Assembly (NCBI GenBank): GCA_016508695.1
Contig: VNKQ01000003.1
Location: 2,046,001 to 2,110,000 of the forward strand
Origin: Hyphodiscus hymeniophilus
Taxonomy: Eukaryota > Ascomycota > Leotiomycetes > Helotiales > Hyphodiscaceae
Length of the DNA stretch: 64,000 nt
Direction: 5' to 3'
Position 1 is the first letter of the stretch. Every line of letters starts with the position of its first letter. The translations under genes were made by a program, and so were the position numbers. This document shows positions 23,615 through 35,794 of the stretch, in pieces. Below the pieces are notes generated by a model. That model did no database searches. It saw only the letters and a program-made list of their open reading frames with translations, and had not been told where the DNA came from.

Positions 23615-25643
23615 ATGAGTACCACTCTAGCTTGTGCATCATGTCGGCGCTCAAAGGCAAGGAATCTCTGCCTTTGACATGCTGCGACTAATAGAGATCA
23701 GATGAAATGTGTCGGCTTCGGGAACCCACCCTGTGCACGATGCGCAAAAGTTGGGCGAGAATGCCTTCCGCAGCAATACACTCGGAATCGACCTGGCTTG
23801 CGTTCCATAGAGAGGAGTCCTGCTTCTAAACCGGTAACATACACCATCAACCAAACCCTCACACCGCAGGGACCCAGCACTTGGTCTCCGACTGAATCCG
23901 GTGTACGCCAGCCGACGGAAGAGTCTCGTGACTGGCCCCAAATGACTCCAACCTGCCGTCAATCTACTCTACACCTCCATTGGTGTCCATTGTTGAGCAA
24001 ACAACGCCTTCAGATACTGCCAACAGTTCCAGTTCGAAGAGACGGAGGATTGAACTTCCCGGCTTGGAAGACCCGCTTTTCCACCGTGACATGGTTCGAC
24101 TGATAGAGTTGTAAGTTCAGTGTTGATCTACTATGGTACGTGGATTGACCTACATAGTGCGAGGAGAAGGTTACTAGATTACATCCCTATTCTTTCGCCC
24201 GAGGAAGTCGAGGATCCACACAGGGTGATCGAGCAGAAGAGGAACCTCGCGAACTGCATTTGCTTTGTCGCCGCTAGGTTTCTTCCAGGCGGAAGTGCAA
24301 TGAGAGAGAGACTTATGCCCTCCATTTCGAAACTTCTTCACTCCAAGTTTCCACCATCACGCGGCGGTAACGATGACGAACTTGCAACGCTCCAAGCTCT
24401 CATGGTCCTTTACGTCTATAGGCCAGCGACCACATCTTCTGAGTTCGAAGACATCACTCACTGGCGATTGAAGACAACTGTCGAAGCATATGCTGTACAC
24501 CTGAGTTGCCATCGCTCGATCAATGATCTACGCAACCTGATCCGTTCTGGAGCATCAAATATCACCACATCAAAGAGCTACAAGATGTATGTTATGTGGT
24601 TGTGGCTGTTTACGATGTCACAACACAATTCTCTGGTCATGGGGAGCCCTCCAAGTATATCAGAAGATGCAACAGTCAGGCTCGCACCGGAGACGCTCAG
24701 ACATCTTCACAAATCGCAATCAGCAACAAGACTGTTGGGAGAAGTCGAGTTGTGCCTGCTATGGAGTAAAGTTCGTTCTTCTCTGCCTCGGATGTGTCAA
24801 TTACTAATGAAAAAAGGCTAGTATGAGAGATCGGGGCCTGGCAGAATGGTGGTGTCCGGCACCAGCTGAAATGACGGACAGCGAAACATCCAATGCAGTC
24901 TTGGAAGACGTTGACGCTCTTCTTGAGACTTGGAGCAACAAATGGCTGCCTTGGATATCTAATGGTATGGCTCTGCAGATCCATATCTCGAAAGCCTCTA
25001 ACCGATTTTAGATCCTGGCGGTGGTATCCTCGAGTTTCATTTGCAATTTGCCAAGGTACGTATTAGTTTTTAATTTCCCTTGAGATTCCAAGCCTGTCAT
25101 GGAGACTGATATTGCTCGTAGTTCTGTATGAGTACGTACTCGACTCGGAGTTTTAACCTCTCCGATCCTCAGCTGTCGGAGCAACAGCAGATATTAGTGC
25201 GCAGAAGTGTCTCTGCAGCGGTAGCTTTCGTCAAAATCCTCACCGATATGGATCCAGTGACAAAAGATGAACGAGTGAGGTATCTAGCAGACTTCGGATT
25301 CGTCATGATCTCGTTCTGCTGTCAATTTATAATCCGGGCCTGTGAGGCATTTGGATCCGGGATACCGGACATCATGGAAACCCTGACTACGGTCGAAGAG
25401 GCTGCTCAACTGATGAAAGAGGTGGCAATTGATAGCAGCCATTCGCCGGCCTTGTATGGGTCTCTAATTAGCAGAGGACTGGAGAAACTTAGAACGATCA
25501 TCTTCCCAGTCGACGATTCTTTTGACGCAGAAAACACAGCACTTAGTTTGCCAAATGAGTGGGAAAGCGAACTCATGCTGATGGACCCCTTATGGGAGTT
25601 CTCTACATATCTAGGGGATCCTTTTTTTGATCAGGGAATCTGA
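23615..25643 (+). CDS. Zn2Cys6 fungal transcription factor (PrtT-like architecture), first intron GC-AG
   Basis: Exon 1 is 23615-23656. A 45-nt intron opens with GCAAGG and ends ATCAG, with a CTAAT branch site; removing it rebuilds the cluster ACASCRRSKMKC...CARCAKVGREC (C-x2-C-x6-C-x7-C-x2-C-x6-C). Later exons: 23702-?, ?-24110, 24158-24770, 24817-24964, 25012-25055, 25122-25643. The frame changes between about 23905 and 23998. A 95-nt intron 23903-23997 (GTACGC...TTGAG) repairs it and gives 560 residues, but a one-base indel near 23930 is also possible. Downstream, RRRIELPGLEDP is followed by a regulatory domain with EQKRNLANCICFVAARFLPGG, as in PrtT-type protease regulators. It probably binds CGG-containing sites in the nucleus. 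The end overlaps the opposite gene by 33 bp. Confidence 0.82.
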
Positions 25644-28409
25644 AGCTCTTGATTCAAATACTTCGTAACCACCCAGCCACCTGACAGCCAGGCCTAGACG
25701 GCTATTTCTCTGTATCCCTGCCACTTTCAGTCGCAAAACCTCTCCGGGAACAAGATCCACGCCATTGTCTTCAAATATGGTGTTATCAGCAACGTCTCCC
25801 ACAAATTCGACCAGTACCCCTTTCATTGGTACTTCAGCGCTCAACTCGACCCAAGTTGAATCATCATCGCTGCACAATTTGCAAGACAGTTTCTCCGGTC
25901 GCTGAAAGGGAACTTCCTTAAGTGGCTCGTGGAAGTTGACGTGGCTCGCTATAAGATTCTTGGACTCATTCTCCCGAAGGTATGCTGCCACAGCAATATT
26001 GGGAGATTTCAAATCTTTCGATAGCTCTAGTGTCGTCAATTCTGTGCTCTGATTACCTTCGAGGATGAAGCCATGGCAAAGCTCCTTCACCAGCAATTCC
26101 TTGCCATCGCGAACATCCCAGATCTTCAACACTACATCCACAACCTTTGGCGAGACGGTACCATTACCAGCCCATACCTCGATTTTCCCCTCATCGGTAC
26201 GCTGTAACCCGATAGTCTGCAGAGCACTCTCGCGTTTTACAGCCCAAAATGCCATTTTCGGTCGCAAGTGGAAGTCTACGATTGCCCAAGATGTCACAGG
26301 CCAGCAATCATTAAGCTGCCATACTAATGCTCCGCCGCAATATTCTCTCCCAGGCCCTCGCCATTCACGTTTCCACGATCTGTACGCTGTGCTAACAGCT
26401 TCAGACTGAAGTAATTGTGTATAGTATATATGGTTATCGAGACCCATCTCATATTCCGGGAAGTTGAAATTGAGATACCTGGCTAAGTCAAAACACTTCC
26501 TTTAGAAAGGTACCAAGCATTTAACGTACCTTTTCAATCGTTCCTCGGCACCATCTGACTTGTTATGCCATTTCACCATCTCGCCTTCCACACTTCTTTC
26601 GGCAGACTCTGATTCTGCAAAATACTCTTCGGCAGTGCTTCTGACAGGTAGAGCTTGCATTCCAAACTCGCTCACAAACCGGCCGCCCATGTTAGGATAC
26701 TCTTGATATGGAGCTTGTTCCATATGCCAGACGCCCCACTGGTGCAGATCTCCAACCTCGGGATCCATTGCGGTCGAGCCTCCAAATGGTGACCCAGGAT
26801 GATAGGGAATGTCTGGAATGAACCTTTTGCAGACTTCTGGAAGTAGATGCTCATAAATGTACCGAGCAGGAAAGTTGGTTCGAAGCCAACTTTGAGGATC
26901 CTTGTCTTCGGGGTCATATTCAAGGCTTGCGAGAAGAACCCACAAGTAGTCTTCGTTATTCCCTGCCCATAACACGATGCTAGGGTGAGACCTCAATGCT
27001 GTCACGTTCTGCTCAGCCTCGACTTTGATGCTGTTTAACATACTCTGATGTGTCGGATAATTGCCGCAAGCAAACATGAAATCCTGCCAGACTAGTACGC
27101 CCAGCTCATCGCATGCATCATAAAGTGCCGCGTGCTCGAAAATTCCTCCGCCCCAGACTCGGATCATCGATTGGTTACCAGATCGTGCCAAAGTAACCCA
27201 GCTGCGATATTTCTCTGGTGTGATGCGAGTCGTTAAGGAATCAGCTGGGATCCAACATGAGCCTGATAGAAACATCGGAACATTGTTTATTTTTAGGAAA
27301 AACGAAGTTCCGTCTTGGTCAATAAGAAACCTTTGGACAAGTTCGACTTTCCGAATACCAAAGCGAATACTGGAGCTGTCTAATTGCCGGCCGTTCTGCA
27401 ACAAATGTGTCCTCAATGTGTACAACGGTTGAGCTCCATGTGTGAATGGCCACCATAGCTCTGGATTGTCAACTGTTATAACAGCTGACGTGCCTGCGGG
27501 ACTGGCCTTGTTATGTCAGCCAAGAGCCAAAAAGCGTAGCATATGGCTTACCTTGGCTGTACATTTACCGACCAGATGTCCTTCTATTAAGACCTCGAAA
27601 ACGACTGCATCAGCATCTCCATCTACGTTCGCTACCATTTCTATCTTGGCGGACTTCAAGTCATCATCGAGCAGTGGTCGTGCATGAATGTCCGTTATCC
27701 TAGATTGGTAAAATTCTAACCTGACCGGCTTCCAAGGACCACAAGTGACCAGACGTGGGCCCCAATCCCATCCCTAGCTATTGTCAGTCAAACGCTTTCA
27801 ATTTAATCTGGCATATCTCACAAAGTGGTACTGTGCTTTTCTCACAGCAGTTCGTTTGGGATCGCCGCCCATCGTTCCCCATTGGTGATCTGGAAGGTTA
27901 TTCATGACTTCATCTGCCTTCTCGACCGCGTTGCTGAAGCTGATTTCGAGGATATTGAGTGCATCAAAATGGACCAGACTTCGAATGTCCATTTCATGTC
28001 TTATGAACATGTTGTCAGATCTCAGTATCTCCACGCCATTAATTTCCACTGTCGCAAATGTGTCGAGTCCTTCGAGGATTAGCACAATGTGCCTCGCCAT
28101 CAGAGCATCTTTCGGTGTTGTAAACGAAGTTCGATACACCCATGTCTTTTCAGAAACCCATTGAACAGCCTGTTCGTTCATTCCTCGAAATGGATCTGGG
28201 ATGAGACCATGATGCAGGAGGTCAGAGTAGACATCTGTTGGAAACCTCGCTGTAGGTAGAAAATCACGGACGATTGCTTGAGGTCCGGATTGCTTGAACA
28301 ACCAATATTCGTCCAGTCGAAGAGTGGATCGATAACTATTGTCTCCTGAAGGATTTCGTGCAGTGATTTGAGCTGAAATGGCAGCGAGACGTCTCTGATA
28401 GTTCACCAT
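25611..28409 (-). CDS. mndB: Beta-mannosidase B (GH2), cytosolic
   Basis: Four exons, 28409-27822, 27773-27552, 27506-26530 and 26478-25611, make 884 residues, close to the usual 840-850 of MndB. The sugar-binding N-terminal domain (EKTWVYRTSF, LILEGLDTFATVEING) is followed by GWDWGPRLVTCGPW, NPELWWPFTHGAQPLY, and the TIM barrel with acid/base Glu in WAGNNEDYLW and nucleophile Glu in FVSEFGMQALP. CGGALVWQLNDCWPVTSWA closes the barrel. There is no signal peptide, as expected for MndB as opposed to secreted MndA. Introns have GTGAGA, GTAAGC and GTACGT donors. It hydrolyses non-reducing beta-mannosyl ends of mannan oligosaccharides. The last 11 codons lie antisense to the end of the Zn2Cys6 gene. 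The gene is divergent to the permease across 528 bp. Confidence 0.94.
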
Positions 28410-28627
28410 TGCATTCAAAAGAAGTTGAAATTCAAGATAAAGTCACCAAATACTGTTTCCAGGTGAAGAGAACGCAGCTAAACGAAAAAGTTTTCTTTGA
28501 TTAGCTGATAGTGTCACTTCCCCGAAGAATGCCTTGTTCCATGTTTACCTGTCACGGTTTTCAAAAGTATTGCCGGCTCCGATTCTTCGACCACAAGTGT
28601 GACTGCTCGGAACCTGGTGGCTTCAAT

Positions 28628-28646
28628 CGGCCGGCTTAACGGCCGG
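28628..28646. promoter_or_regulatory. Palindromic CGG element in the divergent mndB/permease promoter
   Basis: Two CGGCCGG blocks separated by CTTAA. It contains CCG-N6-CGG and several CGG triplets, the core read by Zn2Cys6 dimers. It lies roughly midway between the two start codons (28409 and 28938), close to a Zn2Cys6 gene. Function is inferred from pattern and position. Confidence 0.45.
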
Positions 28647-28937
28647 TCTACCCCTCACCCCGGTCACGATGTATACTCATCTTTGTGCAGATCGCTGAAA
28701 GCCCACTATAATTGTTGTTCAATACAACTCTATATGAGGAATGGCAAAGTCTGGGGTAGGTTGAATTGTTCCCCAGATTTCATCCTTGCTTCCCCAGAGA
28801 TCACGGTTTTAGGTCTCACCTCACCACTTTCATCTTGGATTCTTGGGCACTGCGACGACAACGCAGCAAAGAGTTTCAGCGACTTCCTACGATTTACTTA
28901 GCCTGGCTTCATTCGGCCACGGAAAAGTGCTGTCAGA

Positions 28938-31033
28938 ATGCGTGCAGATAATACGAAACCGGATGTTTCCAATATTGAGAATGTGGCGAACGCTTCAGAG
29001 CCGCACTTCGATCTCAATGTCGAGAAATTGAACGTTAAAGACGGAGACGACGCACTTCGCTTTACTATTGAGAATGGCCCCGTCACTTGGACAGAGGAAG
29101 AGGAGCGAGCCGTTTTGAGGAAGATCGATCTGAGATTGCTGCCCCTTGTAGGTAGCTCTCCCTGGCTGACGATTGTACTAACTGGGACAGATGCTGGGCG
29201 CCTCCTTGATAATTTACAGCGACACGTCGGCCTATGGAACTGCAGCAGTTTTCAACATGATACAAGATCTGCATCTGTACAAGATCATTCTTACGGATAA
29301 GGTGGCGGCTGGTTATATCTTGGATCTCAGCAAGTACCAGACTTCTACAATCATGGCTGCTCTGGGCTCCTTAGCAGTGAGTATTCTGTCGATGTCTTCG
29401 CAATGTTCTGTGCTGACAGAGAACCAGAGTGTTTATCCACTACTCATAGTTGCGCAAAAACTTCCATTCGGCAAATTCTCTGCGTTTCTGCTCACATGGA
29501 CCGGAACCATTGCGCTGCTCTTTATAGTGGCCAAGAACTTCTCCGGTATTGCGGCCTTGAGGTAAGACTTCTCTTCCAGATGATATGACCAAGACTGATG
29601 TGTAGACAGGTTCTTCTACGGCTTCAATGTTGTAATCACTCCACTTTTTGTCATCATCAGCGCAATGGTAAGGATTTCTGCTCATAGAAATTTATAATTA
29701 ACCATCTTTTTGTACCTGGATTATCCAGCCATGTATTTCTTACCACCTGATTCTCTCCCACAGCGCACTAAAACACTCATTTACCCTTCAAACACACTTA
29801 ATAAGTAAACTGCTCACTCTCCGGCCATCTAGTGGTGGAAGACACAAGAGCAACCGCTCCGTATTGGGATATGGATCGCAGGAGCATCTCTAGGTAGTAT
29901 CGTCGGCCAGGGCATTGACTTTGGAGCAGTCAGTGTAGGAGGAGCATATAAACATAGTCCATGGAAGTGGATCTATGTGATTCTTGGCTCAATCTCTATC
30001 GGAATCGGCCTCTTCTACTTTTGGGCCTTCCCGGATTCGCCGATGAAAGCAAGGTTTCTCACGGCAAGAGAGAAGCAGATTGCCGTGCAGCGCGTTCAGG
30101 CGAACAATACTGGAATGCATGCTCGAAAGTTTAAAATTGAACAGATGAAAGAAGCTTTCATAGATCCTCAGATGTATGCGATTGCAGTCTTCGGATTCTG
30201 CTTCTCTTTCGCAAATGCTGCTCTTGGAAGGTAACTAAGTTTCCTCGGCATTCAGGATCAAAACTGATAGTCAAACAGTTTCGGGACGCTTCTGGTCACT
30301 AGCTTTGGATACGGCCCAAAGAAAGCGCTAGCCCTAACGATGCCAGCGTCTGGGGTTGCAGTCTTCTCGATGGTATTTTCCGGGTGAGACAATCTTTGAA
30401 GGTCGAAGTCCAAAATGGTCTGACAGTATCTAGACTCCTAAGCATCAAATACCACCGAATTCGCATCCCGATCGCAATGCTTTTCATCTTGCCAACCATT
30501 GCCGGGATGGGCCTTCTATGGAAGAGTCCTCGCGATAACACAAGTGCGCTTATAGCTGGTCTCTCAATTGTTAGTTCAAACGTATCGTTCTTGGTCGCAG
30601 AGCTAATCTTGTGCAGTCTACATTCTTCTACGGAGCCTACGTACAACAACTGAGCCTTTTGTCTTCCAACGTTGCGGGGTACACCAAGAAAACAACCATC
30701 AACGCTGTCGTGTTTTTATTTGCCAATGCTGGCTCTGTCGCCGGTCCATACGCTTACAAGTCCAATGAAGCGTCGAAAGGTTATCCCACTGGTCAGATTA
30801 CAGTTTTGGTCATGATGTGCGGGTGTGAAGGACTATTGCTATTCTTGAAGTAAGGCCACCCAATAACCCATTAAACGAGTATGATGTTAATTTCATGAAG
30901 TTTCTGGTATCGTCACTTGAACAAGAAAGCAGCCGAGAAGCTCGCAGCGAACCCTGAATTGGGCGATAATCCTCATCTCGGATTCATGGACTTAACAGAT
31001 TGGGAGAATCCAACTTTCCAATACGTTTGCTAG
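28938..31033 (+). CDS. MFS permease, Dal5/allantoate (anion:cation symporter) family
   Basis: Nine exons: 28938-29147, 29191-29376, 29428-29561, 29610-29667, 29833-30230, 30279-30383, 30434-30569, 30617-30849 and 30901-31033, giving 530 residues, typical for the family. The N-terminus ends in AVLRKIDLRLLPL, the usual Dal5 lead-in to TM1. Family marks include QKLPFGKFSAFLL, AALRFFYGFN, EQPLRIGIWIAGASLG, FPDSPMKARFLTAREK and VQQLSLLSSNVAGYTKKTT near TM10. A further in-frame 54-nt intron beginning GTACAAG in exon 2 (about 29275-29328) is possible, since the loop DLHLYKIILTDK is longer than usual. Located in the plasma membrane; relatives import allantoate, nicotinate, pantothenate, cysteine or other small organic anions. 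Its divergence from mndB may mean co-regulation. Confidence 0.9.
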
Positions 31034-31619
31034 GGGTCAAAGTGGCTGTGTCTAGATATGAATGTGCTTATTTGGGTAAAATTCGATTGCAAATACTGTT
31101 ACATGCTTCAATGATAGCAGAATGTGAAGCTCTTCGTTTTAGTCATCATACTATAAAGTTACAATTTGTGGTGATCATGGTCACATCATCACAATTTGTT
31201 CAGATGAGGAGCAACGCCATAAGGCCTTTTTTGAACTTCCATTATTTCAGTATCTTGCATCTTAGACAACCAAGCCTCCTTAACTTCGATTTGTCGTGCC
31301 CCATAGCTATTCACACCTGTCAATCCCTTCAGCCATCTCCGTACCCCACAAAGTTTCCCATTGTAAATGAGTTGCAGACGCCTGGCCATACATTAGCTTA
31401 GGCCGGCCGGTATTGTGGCATATCTGACAGAGGCACGATGTGGTTTCTGACAACCCTTCCACCAGACTGAGTCGTAGCCTCGGTATAACCCATTCATATC
31501 GGCACATTCTACAAAAACTTCTGATATGCAAATATAACGTACTCAAATATTCACCTTCAATTAGTTTCTTTCCGAATCATCTTCATGTGAGTCAGCATTC
31601 AAGAATCACAAGCCTCAAT

Positions 31620-33834
31620 ATGAACTACCCACCAGCCACCCGGGGTACCTCTACCGACAAATTTCATTCCGCGGTTTCCGGTCTCGTCACAGTTCCGAAT
31701 CCGTATGCTTGGCTTGAAGATACCTCGAGTGATGAGTACAAGTCCTATGTCGCAGCGCAAAACTTGCGCTCGAATCAGTTCATCAACGACCCCTCATCGG
31801 TGGACGATCTCAAACATCTCGAATCACTCCTGAAAAGCCTACATTCACTACCAAGCTTAGCGTCACCGTTGTACTCATGTGGAAAGCACTACTACTACCG
31901 TGTTGCAGGACACGGCAAGTTGTTTCCTGTTTGGTATCGAGTCCGGAAGGATGAATTCAAAGTCGATGAAGAGGGCGACCTGAGAGGGAAGAGCGAGATC
32001 TTCCACGATGAAGCTAGCGAGATGGGGGCTGTCGTCTCATCTGGTTTCAGTTCGGGGGGAAGTACTGGGCTTACAGTTCCAGCATTCACGGCTCTGAGTG
32101 GTGTAAAATTCATGTTCGTTATACTACCACGGGTGAGAAGTTGGTGGATGAGATTAATGATACGAAGTTCACTGGGAAAGCAATCCCAATCTCCTGGCTT
32201 GGAGATCTAGGGTTCTTTTATCAGTACTGGCCTGACAGAAACTCAAGGCTAAATCCCCAATTGAGGTTTCATGCTATTGGCACCCGGCAAGAAAAAGATG
32301 TTGTGGTGTACGATGACAAGCAGGAGCCGACATTCACTTTCTATGCCAGGACTGATAGGGAATGGGTGGTGCTGTTCATCCTGAATAGTGGGCGGAAGAG
32401 CATAGTGAGAGTGGGGAAATTGAGTCCGGAAGCTATGAGTGGAAGTCAGGAGCCGGAGGTGCATTTCAATGTTACAATTGCTGCCGGTTTTGACTCGGAG
32501 TGGGAGTAAGTGGCTGCCGAATGAGTTTCCTTGCGCCAACTTACTTCCAATAGGTTTGCAGGATCAACATCAACGGCTCTTTATTTCCATACAACTCGAA
32601 ACAATGGAGAGCTTGTAGTATTGGATGAGAGTACCTTGGGACTCAGGACTTTATTGCCTGGCGAAGCTGACAGGACAATGAAGATGGCAAGGGTAGTAAG
32701 TCTTCTACAAGTGGATGTGCGACATGTAACGCTGATATTACACAGCTGCGGAACGGAAATCTTGCCGTGATACATTCAATTGACGTTCATGATGAGCTCT
32801 CCATATATACAGCGCGTGGCCAGCTGCTCGGCTTGATCAACACTGCAATCTTGACTGTCCTCGCCATTGAACCGGATGCCGACTCCGACGGATTCTTCAT
32901 CCTAGAATCAACTTTCTCTTCGCCACCAGCCCTACACATAAGCACAACATTACAAACAACCAAACCAATACCAGTGTTCGCATCCACCAAGATTTTACCC
33001 ACGAACTTCACAACGCGGCAAGTCTTCTATCCCTCCCTTGACGAAACCCCCATCCCAATGTTCCTGACTCACGCCTCAACCAACCAAATCACGTCCTCAA
33101 CTCCAGTCCTACTTTACCTGTACGGAAGCTTTGGCGTTTCCGTCATTCCTCACTTCCGTCCAGACTTCTTAGCTTTTATGCTATCATTCAAAGGGGTTCT
33201 CGCCATTGCCAATGTCCGAGGAGGAGGTGAAAAGGGTGCTGCTTGGCACGCTGCCGCCACCAAACTGAACCGGCAAGTTCTGTTCAATGACGTGATAGCT
33301 GCTGTACGGTATCTCAAGTCTCAGCTTGGGACAGAAAACATTCTTTTGATGGGCGAGAGTATGGGTGGTCTAAATGTGTCTTCAGTCATGGTGCAGCAGC
33401 CGGACTTGGTGAAGGGCGTAATCTGCAATGTTGGGCCTCTGGATATTCTGCGCCGTCAGAAGCTCGGTCTCCCAAGTCGTGGCGGTGACGATATCGGAGA
33501 CCCCGCTGTACCGGAGGAGTTTGATGCGATGATGAAATGGGCGCCGGTGGATAATGTTAAGAGAGGTGTTAGATACCCGAATGTTTTGCTGACGACAGGG
33601 GCCCAGGATGATCTTGTGCCCGCTTTGCATAGTATTAAGATGGCAGCGGCTTTGCAATGGGCGAGTGAGGGGTTGCCTGAAGAGCATCGAAATGACGTGA
33701 GTTTGATTGTTGTGGGAGAGGGGAGCGGACATGGGTACAACAACTCGGCAGACGTTAAGCTGAAAGCAAGTGTAAACAGATGGGGGTGGGTGAGACGGGC
33801 TCTAGGATGGGAGATGTTTGATGAGAACAAGTAG
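31620..33834 (+). CDS. Prolyl oligopeptidase (S9A) with an apparent one-base frameshift
   Basis: Exons 31620-32505, 32554-32695 and 32746-33834. The N-terminus NPYAWLEDTSSDEYKSYVAA is diagnostic for S9A. The frame breaks at the G6 run 32054-32059: upstream reads SSGFSSGG, and from 32063 the family sequence continues one frame over (YWAYSSSIHGSEW, then TKFTGKAIPISWLGDLGFFYQYWPDR). One more G would restore GKYWAYS. Counting one extra base, the protein has 705 residues with the triad Ser548 (GESMGG), Asp631 (GAQDDLV) and His672 (GSGHGYNN), the normal length and order. Either the base call is wrong or the allele is newly broken, since nothing else has decayed. Introns carry GTAAGT donors. Cytosolic enzyme cutting short peptides after proline. 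Confidence 0.9.
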
Positions 33835-33885
33835 TGAGGAGGAGATTGGATAGCATTTTCTGCACGGCCTGAAATCTGTGAATAT

Positions 33886-35794
33886 CTACCACCCAAAAGT
33901 TTCCGTATGCAGCTTCACAGCCTGTAGCTCTCCTCTCAGGACTCTTTGTTGGGATAAAGCAACCGCGTTGCTCAGATCCTCATTCATTCCCACAGGACCA
34001 CATCCAACAACCCAAGTCCTCTCGAACTGCAAAGCCATTGGGATTATGTCTCTCAGATTTGGTCGCCCAAACTTTCCTTCGCCAAACCCATGGCTCTTGT
34101 CGTGGACGAGGACGATCTTCTCATCAGCCACTACCTGAGCTCCTCTCTCGATGTCATTAATTCGAAGACTTGATGTCTCGCTCGGTCCATTCTCTGACGT
34201 GATATAATAGACAATAGTCACTGCTCCTGGAGCCGCATCAAGAGCCTCCTGAAGTTGATCCCGAACCCATTCGATAGCATGCTTGTTGCGAACTGCCCAA
34301 ATCAGCCGTATCTCCTTCAAGACAGTGCGTTCTCTGCCAATTTTCCTGCTAAGGTCCACCAGTAGTGGAAGTACCGAAGTTACACCACTCCCTCCAGCCA
34401 CTAGAATGACGTGCTCATATGCTAGTTCCATCTGCCTATCATGTCCTCCGTATGGCCCCTCGATCAACGCCTTCAATTTGCGTCCGGTATCATCTTGCTG
34501 TGCGATTCTCATCAATCTCCTAGTGATTCCCTCCTTCGGCTTCACATAAAACACCATTGGTCTCCTCGTCGTGCTTCCATCCTTAGCAGTGACATACGTC
34601 TCATCGCACGCACTCGCAATTGTGAACGGATGATTATCCAATGGTGCAAGTGTCGGAAACCGTAGAAATACATGCTGACCGGGGCCCCAAGACATTTGCT
34701 CGAATGCGGGGATGGAGATCTTGAGTATCTCGCCATCGAGGTCTTCGACGGTAGCATCAACGCCTCTCAAGGATGGCGTTTTCAGTTTGACGATCAAACG
34801 ACCAAAAAGTGAAAAGAGCCAGATAGCCAAAGTTGCCCATAGATAGTTCCAGCTATCGAGTGCCTGCTCGCAATGCCAGAAGATCAATCCAAGATAAACT
34901 ATCGCTCCAGCGATGTGCAAGTGTGCAAAAAGCTCATAGAAGCGATGACGAATGTAAGGCACTGAGAACAGGCAGAGGAACACAACCATGGCGAGAGTGG
35001 GAATGCCATTGTACTTAATGAATGATCAATTAGAGAGTTGACTTGGGCTTTGATGGTTGACTTACTTCTTGGCTTGCTGGTTCATAAAACGCTTCGTGCA
35101 AAGCTTTGAAGCCTCCATCTTGCAACGGCTTCACGATAAACGGGACGGTATGGATAATGCTCAGTATCAAGTATGCATATCCCATGTACCGATGAAGTAC
35201 GTTGAGCTTCTCGTGGCCAATACCGGTGATCAAAGTGACGGCATTGTACTTCCCACTTAGCGCCACAATGATGGGTGTCAAAGCTAATGCCATCATTCCA
35301 GAGCGAACGGCCAACGGGGAGGACCCAAATCCAAGACGCGCTCGATAGTATGGTCTCTGAACAAACGTTGCAATAGCCAGGAACAGCACGCCGAGGCCAA
35401 TGAACAGTGCGACCCCAAGGGACATTCCGATACCCAATCTCTTGTACATCACTGATCTCCAGTACGCAATCATCCGTTGTGTAATCGTAGTCTTTGGTTC
35501 TGGGTACGAGACTAAGTTCGAGCCGAGTCTTCTTGACCAGTAAACAAGGCCGAATATGAAGATGAATATAACATAATAGTACGTGGTATATTTTGCATAT
35601 TCAAACTGAGAGGCCCATGATATTTCGGATTGAGAAGCGGTATGAGCGGCCATGTATGCCAAACAGGCATCACTATTGCACCTGGGGTCGCTAAGGGTTA
35701 GATTTGCGGTTGCGGGGTCTCCAGTTGCGCCCATTCCCATGGCTGAGCTGGTGGTCATCGAGCCCATGCTCGCCGTGGTCGACGACATGTCCAT
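33886..35794 (-). CDS. Ferric reductase-like transmembrane protein (FRE/NOX fold)
   Basis: Two exons, 35794-35066 and 35013-33886 (GTAAGT donor, 52-nt intron), give 618 residues. A Met/Ser/Thr-rich N-terminus precedes six or seven TM helices. Bis-haem histidines are seen as H201 and H215 (LHRYMGYAYLILSIIH) and H276 and H290 (HIAGAIVYLGLIFWH), both spaced H-x13-H. The cytosolic part has the FAD motif DNHPFTIAS (His371), the NADPH motif LVAGGSGVTSVLPLL (about 447-461) and the closing VVGCGPVGM. This arrangement moves electrons from NADPH via FAD and two haems to extracellular Fe3+ or Cu2+. A short Met-rich N-terminus instead of a clear signal peptide is common in the family. It is divergent to Mn-SOD across 578 bp, and its end is 51 bp from the oppositely oriented oligopeptidase. 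Confidence 0.93.
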
